Below are positions 1 to 5,339 of a stretch of 8,613 nt of DNA, piece by piece; the stretch's first letter is position 1; each line of letters begins with the position of its first letter. The notes under the pieces are model-generated. The model was given only the letters and a program-made list of their open reading frames with translations, did no database searches and was not told the DNA's origin. The position numbers were made by a program, and so were the translations under genes. Origin of the DNA: Clostridia bacterium (GTDB lineage Bacteria; Bacillota_A; Clostridia; Oscillospirales; CAG-272); the NCBI GenBank assembly GCA_017626655.1, contig JAGAIH010000201.1:1-8613 (forward strand), given 5' to 3'.

Positions 1-681
1 GAAGGCCTGGGCGCCGGCCCACTCGTTCTGCATGATACCCAGGAAGTTGACCATCTGGTTGCAGAGGGTGGCCAGGTGCTTGGCGGGGGCGGAGGTGATC
101 TTACCGGTGATGCCGCCCAGACCCTCCTGGATCAGCTGCTTGAGGGACCAGCCCGCGCAGTAGCCCGTGAGCATGGACAGATCGTGGATGTGGATGTCGG
201 CGTTGCGGTGAGCGTTGGCGATCTCGTCGTCGTAGACCTCCGAGAGCCAGTAGTTGGCGGTGATGGCGCCCGAGTTGGAGAGGATCAGACCGCCCACCGA
301 GTAGGTGACGGTGGAGTTCTCCTTGACGCGCCAGTCGGCGACCTTGAGGTAGGAGTCCACGATGGACTTGTAGTCCAGCATGGTGGCGCTGACGTTGCGC
401 ATCTTCTCGTGCTGACGGCGGTAGAGGATGTAGGCCTTGGCCACGTCGTCGTAGCCTGCCTGGATCAGAACCTTCTCCACGCTGTCCTGGATGTCCTCCA
501 CCGAGATGGAGTGATCCTTGATCTTGGGCTCGAAGTCCGCGGTGACCTTGAGGGCGAGGAAGTCGATGATATCCTGGTTGTAGTTGCGCTCCTGGGCGTC
601 GAAGGCCAGCTTGATGGCGCCGGCGATCTTTTGAATGTCGAAGTTGATGATGCGTCCGTCACGCTTGAGTACGGTGTACAT
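1..681 (-). CDS. nrdD: Anaerobic (class III) ribonucleoside-triphosphate reductase, N-terminal 227 residues, cut by the window edge
   Basis: Cytoplasmic glycyl radical enzyme that reduces ribonucleoside triphosphates to deoxyribonucleotides under anaerobic conditions. Residues 1-95 form an ATP-cone regulatory domain, opening with the typical LKRDGRIINFD stretch at residues 5-15. The catalytic barrel starts near residue 116 (DWRVKENS) and includes NADIHIHDL (160-168) and GYCAGW (173-178), whose Cys175 falls where E. coli NrdD has a conserved cysteine. The C-terminal glycyl radical loop and zinc-binding cysteines lie outside the window, so they cannot be checked. The ATG at 679-681 is chosen because AGGAGG (687-692) sits 5 nt upstream and the ATP-cone begins immediately. 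It lies downstream of nrdG on the same strand but has its own promoter, two NrdR boxes and a structured leader. The family call is secure; only the fragment's completeness is limited. Confidence 0.96.
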   Translation of the reverse strand, partial: MYTVLKRDGRIINFDIQKIAGAIKLAFDAQERNYNQDIIDFLALKVTADFEPKIKDHSISVEDIQDSVEKVLIQAGYDDVAKAYILYRRQHEKMRNVSATMLDYKSIVDSYLKVADWRVKENSTVTYSVGGLILSNSGAITANYWLSEVYDDEIANAHRNADIHIHDLSMLTGYCAGWSLKQLIQEGLGGITGKITSAPAKHLATLCNQMVNFLGIMQNEWAGAQAF

Positions 682-716
682 AGTGTTCCTCCTTGTATGT
701 AATATGTATGTGTGGA

Positions 717-807
717 CGGGGATTTTTGGCACAAAAATACCGTGACGGTTGTCCTTTCATAGGGCGCGCGTCACGGTGAAATTTCGGATATGCTGTCGAA
801 ATCCCCG
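717..807 (-). promoter_or_regulatory. Candidate structured leader RNA (four-stem cloverleaf) of nrdD
   Basis: Four perfect inverted repeats nest into a closed junction. They are: closing stem 803-807 with 717-721 (CGGGG/CCCCG, 5 bp); arm 2, 797-802 with 781-786 (6 bp, 10-nt loop); arm 3, 769-777 with 739-747 (9 bp, 21-nt loop); and arm 4, 732-738 with 722-728 (7 bp, 3-nt loop). Only three nucleotides (778-780) are unpaired at the junction. An alternative fold extends the closing stem to 9 bp (799-807 with 717-725) by melting parts of arms 2 and 4, so two competing states are possible. The element begins about 9 nt after the predicted start of transcription and ends 24 nt before the ribosome binding site. 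It does not match any riboswitch consensus I recognise. It is not a tRNA: the arm sizes are wrong and there is no T-loop motif. The pairing is seen; the regulatory role is inferred. Confidence 0.55.
732..777 (-). terminator. Terminator-like hairpin inside the nrdD leader (possible attenuator)
   Basis: A perfect 9-bp GC-rich stem (769-777 with 739-747) is followed at once, in the direction of nrdD transcription, by AUUUUUG (738-732). This is the layout of an intrinsic terminator, though the U tract is short and the 21-nt loop is large. It lies between the nrdD promoter and start codon, so it would act as an attenuator, not as a terminator for nrdG alone. It is also arm 3 of the cloverleaf. Confidence 0.4.
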
Positions 808-822
808 ATTGTGCGTAGTATA

Positions 823-851
823 AGAATACCACAACGTATGGGATTTGTCAA
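823..851 (-). promoter_or_regulatory. Promoter of nrdD
   Basis: Perfect -35 TTGACA (846-851), a 17-nt spacer and -10 TATTCT (823-828). Transcription should start near 816, giving a leader of about 135 nt. The nearer NrdR box ends 8 nt upstream of the -35 element. Confidence 0.75.
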
Positions 852-859
852 GACCAAAA

Positions 860-875
860 ACACAAAATATTGGGC
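860..875. promoter_or_regulatory. NrdR box, promoter-proximal
   Basis: ACACAAAATATTGGGC matches 13 of 16 positions of the known NrdR-box consensus acaCwAtATaTwGwgt. It starts exactly 31 bp from the second box, the about three-helical-turn spacing known for NrdR box pairs. NrdR is the zinc-finger/ATP-cone repressor of ribonucleotide reductase genes; its own gene is not in this window. Confidence 0.75.
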
Positions 876-890
876 AAAAATTCAAAATCG

Positions 891-906
891 GCACTATATA
901 TAGTGT
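891..906. promoter_or_regulatory. NrdR box, promoter-distal, near-perfect
   Basis: GCACTATATATAGTGT differs from a perfect NrdR palindrome only at its first base; its 14-bp core (892-905) is fully symmetric. It abuts the nrdG stop codon (908-910), so it sits at the very 3' end of nrdG and serves the nrdD promoter. Confidence 0.88.
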
Positions 907-907
907 C

Positions 908-1600
908 TTATCCTCGGATTTGTGCATTTGGTACATAGTTGCACAAGACCGCCAGAAGGGCATCGGTCTCCTCGCGGTCAAAGCCCGAAAGGCCGTCGGC
1001 GATGAGATCCCCCGAATCCTCAAAGGTCTGGAGGAAGAAGCGCTCCCCGCCCGCCAGTCTCCTGCCTATCTCGGCGATGCTCTCGGGGGTGTGGAGGCCT
1101 CGCACCAGGGTGGTACGGAACTCAAAGGGGACGCGGTCCTCCATGAGCAGGTCCATGCTTTCCTCGATGGGAGCGGTATCGAAGCGGGCGATACCCACGG
1201 TCTCGGGGTAGCGGGAGAGGGAATTCTTGATGTCCATGGCCACGTAGTCCACGAGTCCCTCGTCGATGAGAGCGCGGAGGACGGCGGGGCGGTAGCCGTT
1301 GGTGTCCAGCTTGACGGCGAAGCCCAGGTCCCGGATCCTGCGGATGAAGGCGGGCAGGTCGGGCTGGAGGGTAGGCTCTCCACCCGAGATGCAGACACCC
1401 TCCAGGATGCCGCGGCGGGAGCGGAGGAACCTGAAAAAGTCCTCCTCTTCTATAATAGCCCCGTCGGCGCGGTCGGACAGCACCAGGGAAGCGTTGTGGC
1501 AGAAGGGACAGCGGAAATTGCACCCGAAGGTAAAGAGGGTGCAGGCCATCTTCTCGGGGAAATCCAGCAGGGTGAGCTTTTGCAGGCCTTTGATGAGCAT
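908..1600 (-). CDS. nrdG: Anaerobic ribonucleotide reductase activating protein (radical SAM, NrdG2 type)
   Basis: Radical S-adenosylmethionine enzyme that installs the glycyl radical on NrdD. The [4Fe-4S]-binding CxxxCxxC is Cys27, Cys31, Cys34 (CNFRCPFCHN), and the SAM-contacting GGE is at 73-75 (CISGGEP). At 230 residues it is longer than the classical NrdG of about 155-175 and fits the longer subgroup often annotated as NrdG2. The adjacent nrdD supports the pairing. The start has AAGGAG upstream with a normal spacing. The gene is divergent from ridA, and its promoter overlaps that of ridA face to face. No terminator is visible between nrdG and nrdD, so read-through into nrdD is possible. 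Activation of another enzyme cannot be excluded, but the other radical enzyme here has its own dedicated activase. Confidence 0.92.
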   Translation of the reverse strand: MLIKGLQKLTLLDFPEKMACTLFTFGCNFRCPFCHNASLVLSDRADGAIIEEEDFFRFLRSRRGILEGVCISGGEPTLQPDLPAFIRRIRDLGFAVKLDTNGYRPAVLRALIDEGLVDYVAMDIKNSLSRYPETVGIARFDTAPIEESMDLLMEDRVPFEFRTTLVRGLHTPESIAEIGRRLAGGERFFLQTFEDSGDLIADGLSGFDREETDALLAVLCNYVPNAQIRG

Positions 1601-1635
1601 GGGGGACTCCTTGGAATGAAATTTTTCAATATCTA

Positions 1636-1664
1636 TTGCGTCTCGGTGGGATTTGTGCTATAAT
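1636..1664 (+). promoter_or_regulatory. Promoter of ridA, extended -10
   Basis: -35-like TTGCGT (1636-1641), a 17-nt spacer ending in TGC, then a perfect TATAAT (1659-1664). Start expected near 1671, giving a leader of about 90 nt. That leader holds a bulged hairpin at 1699-1723. Confidence 0.7.
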
Positions 1665-1692
1665 ACGGGGGAGGACCCATCCTATTATAGCA
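1656..1692. repeat. Inverted repeat carrying two face-to-face -10 elements
   Basis: Perfect 10-bp arms TGCTATAATA (1656-1665) and TATTATAGCA (1683-1692) flank a 17-nt centre. Each arm holds the extended -10 (TGCTATAAT) of one of the two opposing promoters. The symmetry may simply reflect two similar promoters, or may also be an operator. Confidence 0.85.
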
Positions 1693-1712
1693 AAAAGCCG
1701 CGGGAATTGCAA
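1684..1712 (-). promoter_or_regulatory. Promoter of nrdG, extended -10
   Basis: On the minus strand: TTGCAA (1707-1712), a 17-nt spacer ending in TGC, then a perfect TATAAT (1684-1689). Start expected near 1677, giving a leader of about 76 nt. The two opposing start sites lie about 6 bp apart, each transcript running through the other's promoter. Confidence 0.7.
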
Positions 1713-1747
1713 GAGCTTCCGCGAGATTTGTTCGGAAACTCACCGAA

Positions 1748-1753
1748 AAGGAG
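1748..1753 (+). promoter_or_regulatory. Ribosome binding site that fixes the ridA start
   Basis: AAGGAG lies 8 nt before the ATG at 1762. An in-frame ATG at 1636 would add 42 residues but falls inside the promoter -35 element, so it is not the start. Confidence 0.85.
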
Positions 1754-1761
1754 AATATACC

Positions 1762-2139
1762 ATGCGAAAAACCATTTCCACCCCCAACGCCCCCGCCGCC
1801 ATCGGCCCCTACTCCCAGGCCATCCTCTGCGGCAATATGCTCTACACCTCGGGTCAGATCCCCCTGGATCCCGCCACAGGGACTGTAGTGGGGGATAACA
1901 TCCGCGACCAGGCCGAGCAGGTCATGAAGAACCTGGAGGCCGTCCTGGCCGCCGCCGGGACCTCCTTTGACAACGCCGTCAAGACCACCTGCTTCCTGGC
2001 CGATATGGCGGATTTCGCCGCCTTCAACGAGGTTTACGCCGCCCACATCACCTCTGCGCCCGCCCGCTCCTGCGTGGCGGTGAAGACCCTGCCCAAGGGT
2101 GTGCTGGTAGAGGTGGAGGTCATCGCTCTGGTGGAGTGA
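1762..2139 (+). CDS. ridA: RidA family (YjgF/YER057c/UK114) enamine/imine deaminase
   Basis: Small cytoplasmic protein of 125 residues, the usual family length, normally a trimer. The family hydrolyses reactive enamines/imines such as 2-aminoacrylate released by PLP enzymes, protecting those enzymes. Visible signatures are IGPYSQA (14-20), TSGQIPLDP (29-37), and PARSCVAV (100-107) with Arg102 at the position of the catalytic arginine. The C-terminal LVEVEVIAL (115-123) holds the conserved glutamates. The start is set by the AAGGAG at 1748-1753 and by homology, since the protein opens with the usual N-terminal strand. It is followed after 52 bp by a glycoside-hydrolase-like gene with no terminator between, so the two may be co-transcribed. 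The family call is firm; the physiological substrate is not visible. Confidence 0.95.
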   Translation: MRKTISTPNAPAAIGPYSQAILCGNMLYTSGQIPLDPATGTVVGDNIRDQAEQVMKNLEAVLAAAGTSFDNAVKTTCFLADMADFAAFNEVYAAHITSAPARSCVAVKTLPKGVLVEVEVIALVE

Positions 2140-2148
2140 GCTTCCCCC

Positions 2149-2164
2149 GTTATGCCCGCATAAC
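2149..2164. repeat. Short intergenic hairpin
   Basis: GTTATG-CCCG-CATAAC forms a perfect 6-bp stem with a tetraloop between ridA and the next gene. No T tract follows, so it is not an intrinsic terminator. It might shape mRNA stability, or be chance. Confidence 0.35.
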
Positions 2165-2191
2165 CCATTGATACGAAAGGATATTTGAAAT

Positions 2192-3232
2192 ATGGACAGC
2201 AAGCAATACGGTCTGGATATTACCAACAAAAAGGACTTGGTGGGCATCTGCTACACCATGTGGTTCAACGCCGTTCTGGGGAGTGGCGACACCCCTGTGA
2301 CCCACGCCAACAACGTCACCGAGCTGACCGAGAAATACGGCTGGAGCGATGAGTTCGGCTTCGGGAACGCCGAGGAGCAGCATAACGATCTGTACGCCTT
2401 CCACTACTGGGCCGAGCCCGCCCAGGGCTACTACCGCAGCACGGACAAGGCCGCTCACCGCCGTAATCTGACCCTTTTGCAGGAGGCGGGGGTGGACTTC
2501 CTGGTGCTGGATTTCACCTTTGTGGGTGGGAATACCGTCAAGAACACGCAATTTTGGAACTCTCACGTGGAGTGGTCCTCCATCGCCCTGCTGGACACCA
2601 TCACCGAGATGCGGGCCGAGGGGCTGAAAACTCCCTACGTGGTCATGTGGCCCAACGAGGTGGAGGCCTTCGAGGTGTTCTACGAAAAGTTCTACGGGGT
2701 GGAGAAGTGGAAGGACTGCTTCGTCTACCGCGACGGCAAGCCCTTCATTCTTCATTGGAACTATAAGACCTCCGAGGCCAAGCGGTTTGTGACCCGCGCC
2801 ATGTACGGCCTGCAAGGGAAGGTTAAGACGGGACAGTGGAGCTATCTGGAGGCCGACAACAGCCTGACCGTGTCCTATGACGCCGAGGGAAATCCCGAGC
2901 ATATCGGCATCTCGGTGGCCACCCAGGAGACCTATATGTCCAATACCGCCACGGCCCACGGCCGACAGGGCGGACGGTTCTGGAACACCCAATGGCAGAC
3001 CGCCTTCAAGGTTCATCCCAAGATCGTGACCCTCACCTGGTGGAACGAGTGGTGCGCCCAGCTGTTTTGCGTGGGCGGGAAGTACGTCTTCACCGACAAC
3101 TTCAACCAAGAATTTAGCCGCGATATCGAGCCTATGAAGGGAGGTCACGGGGATCTGTACTACCGCTGGATGTGCGAGTATATCCGTGCATACAAGGCTC
3201 ATGAGGCTTGCCCGAGGCTGGTGCAGGAGTGA
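2192..3232 (+). CDS. Putative cytoplasmic glycoside hydrolase, GH71/GH99-like fold
   Basis: 346 residues with no signal peptide or membrane segment, so probably intracellular. An early strand (DLVGICYTMWF, 15-25) is followed by ...YYRSTDKAAHRRNL (80-93), EAGVDFLVLDFT (98-109) and VVMWPNEVEAF (150-160). The C-terminal half holds LTWWNEWCAQLF (281-292) and FTDNFNQEFSRDIEPMKGG (300-318), then DLYY. This order recalls bacterial GH71/GH99-like barrel proteins, in which a W-NEW motif lies late in the barrel and Glu/Asp residues act in catalysis. Glu286 and the Asp/Glu in SRDIEP are candidates, not assignments. The start has AAAGGA 10 nt upstream. It follows ridA and precedes a strong shared terminator, so ridA and this gene look like one unit, though no functional link is obvious. 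Substrate unknown; assignment from recalled motifs only. Confidence 0.6.
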   Translation: MDSKQYGLDITNKKDLVGICYTMWFNAVLGSGDTPVTHANNVTELTEKYGWSDEFGFGNAEEQHNDLYAFHYWAEPAQGYYRSTDKAAHRRNLTLLQEAGVDFLVLDFTFVGGNTVKNTQFWNSHVEWSSIALLDTITEMRAEGLKTPYVVMWPNEVEAFEVFYEKFYGVEKWKDCFVYRDGKPFILHWNYKTSEAKRFVTRAMYGLQGKVKTGQWSYLEADNSLTVSYDAEGNPEHIGISVATQETYMSNTATAHGRQGGRFWNTQWQTAFKVHPKIVTLTWWNEWCAQLFCVGGKYVFTDNFNQEFSRDIEPMKGGHGDLYYRWMCEYIRAYKAHEACPRLVQE

Positions 3233-3356
3233 CGCGTTCTCTTGCGCGCGTGGTGTGAAAAGGGAGCGGAAACCCACAAATTGAACACGAATCAACGCGG
3301 AATCATATATGAAGTGGTGGAAGAACCCTGTTATCACCGTGTAACTCTTATTATAC

Positions 3357-3394
3357 AAAAAGGCCCAAGGAAACGTAGCCTTGGGTCTTTTTTT
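3357..3394. terminator. Bidirectional intrinsic terminator
   Basis: AAAAA, then a stem CCCAAGG (3364-3370) / CCTTGGG (3379-3385) extended by G-C and G-U pairs, an 8-nt loop, then TTTTTTT (3388-3394). It has an A tract on one side and a T tract on the other, so it works on both strands. It ends the plus-strand unit (after 3232) and the minus-strand operon (after 3412). The rest of 3233-3411 shows no gene. Confidence 0.93.
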
Positions 3395-3411
3395 ACCGTG
3401 TCAGGGTGGGC

Positions 3412-4518
3412 TTACTTGACCAGAACCGTCTTGACGTTCTTACCCGCCAGGGCATCCTCGAAGGCCTTGTTGGCCTCGGCGACGGGGTAGCAGGCGGCGA
3501 GGTCGCGGATGATGGGGACCAGGTGAGGATGCTTCTCCAGGAAGGCCAGATAGTCCTTGACGTCAATCATGGAATACTGGGAGGAGCCGATGATGCGGAC
3601 GGCCTTGAAGGTGATGAGCTGGGGCTGGATCTCGATGCCGCCCGCGTTGCTGTACTGGCCGGGGACCAGGTAGAAGCCGCGGTTGCGGAGGATGTTCATG
3701 CCCTGGGGGATGGCGCGGGGAGAGCCGGATGCCTCGTAGCAGAGGTCCACGCCCAGCCCGCCGTTCTCGGATTGTAACTTTTTGGTGACGGCCTCGGCAC
3801 CCTCGGCGGCCAGGGTCAGCACCTCGTCGGCGCCCAGCTTGTACAGCAGCGCCTCGCGGGCGGGATCGGCGCGGTTGATGATGGCGTAGACCTTCTCCAC
3901 GCCCGTGGCTTTGAGGTACATGACGGCGTAAGAGCCCACGGGGCCGCCGCCCTGCACCACGGCGGAGCGGATCTTCTCCCACTTCAGTCCCGCCTGCTCA
4001 CCCAGACGGAAGGCGTGCATGGCGGTGGGGCCGGGGCAGGCGAAGACCGCCACGGCGGTGGGGTCCAGGCCCTCGGGGATCTTGACCAGGTTGGCGAGAG
4101 GGGTGAAGTTGACCTCGGTGTAGCCGCCCCAGAGGTAGGGGGGCTCTTCGATGCTGCCGCCGTTGGTGACACCCATGTTCACGCAGTTGGCGTCGTCCCC
4201 CGTCCTGCATAGGAGGCACTCGCCGCAGGGGACGGCGATGTCGGCGATGACGTTGTCCCCGACGGCCAGTCCGTACTGCTCGGCCTCGGCGGGATCGCAG
4301 TCGGTGAGCTTGCCCACGAACTCGTGGCCGATGATGGAGGGGGTGCCCACGTCCAGGGTCCCGCGCCAGAAGTGGAGGTCGGTGCCGCAGACACCGCTGG
4401 CGATGAGGTCGGAGCGGCCGTAGCCCGCGGGAGTGGCGGTGATCGGGAACTCACGGATCTCCATGGGCTGGCCTGCGCCTGTGAAGATGGCGGCTTTTGC
4501 GAGGGTGTTGGTGTTCAT
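3412..4518 (-). CDS. Zinc-dependent alcohol/polyol dehydrogenase, medium-chain (MDR) superfamily
   Basis: 368 residues, a normal MDR length. Catalytic zinc ligands are likely Cys44 (GVCGTDLHFW), His65-Glu66 (GHEF) and Cys161 (ACPGPTAMHAF). The structural zinc lobe is intact: Cys98, Cys101, Cys104, Cys112. The nucleotide-binding Rossmann motif is GGGPVG (190-195). After the second strand the sequence reads INRADP, lacking the clear Asp usual for NAD preference, so NAD versus NADP is left open. It is third in the operon, 44 bp after the activase with its own AAAGGA ribosome binding site and no terminator between. The context suggests it interconverts an alcohol and a carbonyl made or used by the glycyl radical enzyme. 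It could instead be a sorbitol- or threonine-dehydrogenase-like enzyme. Fold and chemistry are firm; the substrate is unknown. Confidence 0.87.
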   Translation of the reverse strand: MNTNTLAKAAIFTGAGQPMEIREFPITATPAGYGRSDLIASGVCGTDLHFWRGTLDVGTPSIIGHEFVGKLTDCDPAEAEQYGLAVGDNVIADIAVPCGECLLCRTGDDANCVNMGVTNGGSIEEPPYLWGGYTEVNFTPLANLVKIPEGLDPTAVAVFACPGPTAMHAFRLGEQAGLKWEKIRSAVVQGGGPVGSYAVMYLKATGVEKVYAIINRADPAREALLYKLGADEVLTLAAEGAEAVTKKLQSENGGLGVDLCYEASGSPRAIPQGMNILRNRGFYLVPGQYSNAGGIEIQPQLITFKAVRIIGSSQYSMIDVKDYLAFLEKHPHLVPIIRDLAACYPVAEANKAFEDALAGKNVKTVLVK

Positions 4519-4562
4519 GGCGGTATTCCTTTCAACAATAGATTGGGAAATAAACGGAAGGT

Positions 4563-5336
4563 TTACTTTTCGGCGTATACCGTGAAGTCCTTGGACAGGA
4601 TCTCTGCCGCGCGACGGAGGGTATCGGCGGGGAGGGGCGGGGTATCGCGGTAGGGGTAGGGGATGCCCATGGCCTCGTATTTGCCCACGGCCAGGCGGTG
4701 GAAGGGAAGGAGGGCCACGGTCTTGGCGCCCGCCTCACGGAGGTCGGCGGCGATGGCGGTGAGGGCTTCCTCGGAGGTGTTGATATCGGGGATGAGGGGG
4801 ATGCGGACGTGGGTATCCTTTCCGGTCCGGAGGAGGCGGGCGAGGTTACTTTTGATGAGGGAGAGGTCCCCGCCAATGCGCTCCTTCATGACGGTGGAGT
4901 CGCTTGTTTTCCAGTCGAAGAAGACAATATCCACGAAGGGAAGCACTACCTCAAAGCGGCTCCACGGCACGCATCCCGCGGTGTCCAGAAGCACCGAAAC
5001 GCCTTGGGCTTGCAGGGCTTTCGCCAGCTCGGCCATGGCCTCGGCCTGAAGGAGGGGCTCGCCTCCCGATACCGTTACGCCCCCGCCGCTCTGTCGGTAG
5101 AAATCGGCGTCCTCCATGACCTCGGTGACGATCTCGTCCACCGTCATGAGCCGTCCGTAGGTGACGGATTTGTTCGCCTTGGGGTAGGTCAGGGTGACGG
5201 TTTCGCGGGAGATCGTCTCGGGGTTGTGGCACCAGGGACAGCGGAGGTTACAGCCCTTGAGGAAGACGGTGGAGCGGATGCCCGGGCCGTCTCCCACCGA
5301 AAAGTGCTGGATATCCGAAATGTTGAGTTGCATCAT
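4563..5336 (-). CDS. Glycyl radical enzyme activating enzyme (radical SAM), compact PFL-activase-like form
   Basis: Generates the glycyl radical on its partner using S-adenosylmethionine and a [4Fe-4S] cluster. The glycyl-radical-activase signature spans residues 16-40, opening DGPGIRSTVF and including Cys29, Cys33, Cys36 (CNLRCPWC). The SAM-binding SGGEPLLQ is at 90-97. At 257 residues it lacks the ferredoxin-like insert with two extra Cys-rich clusters found in most activases of the dehydratase/decarboxylase branch: no such cysteines occur between residues 41 and 90. In this it resembles pyruvate formate-lyase activase. It starts 3 nt after the stop of the radical enzyme, with AGGA inside the end of that gene, so translation is probably coupled. 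The start has two consecutive Met codons; the first is taken. Its partner is almost certainly the upstream gene. Confidence 0.93.
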   Translation of the reverse strand: MMQLNISDIQHFSVGDGPGIRSTVFLKGCNLRCPWCHNPETISRETVTLTYPKANKSVTYGRLMTVDEIVTEVMEDADFYRQSGGGVTVSGGEPLLQAEAMAELAKALQAQGVSVLLDTAGCVPWSRFEVVLPFVDIVFFDWKTSDSTVMKERIGGDLSLIKSNLARLLRTGKDTHVRIPLIPDINTSEEALTAIAADLREAGAKTVALLPFHRLAVGKYEAMGIPYPYRDTPPLPADTLRRAAEILSKDFTVYAEK

Positions 5337-5339
5337 AGC

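Noticed and set aside
76..702. 208-codon plus-strand open frame over nrdD
   Set aside because: Antisense shadow of an unmistakable NrdD coding sequence.
717..807. A tRNA gene on the minus strand (cloverleaf shape)
   Set aside because: A 5-bp closing stem, 9-bp arm with 21-nt loop and 3-nt last loop do not fit tRNA geometry; there is no GTTC T-loop motif or 7-nt anticodon loop.
845..1663. 272-codon plus-strand open frame over nrdG and the NrdR boxes
   Set aside because: Antisense shadow; it runs through the regulatory sites and nrdG, whose radical-SAM motifs are clear on the other strand.
2150..3358. 402-codon minus-strand open frame over the GH-like gene
   Set aside because: Antisense shadow that starts inside the terminator region and has no recognisable motifs; the plus-strand gene has a good start and conserved motifs.
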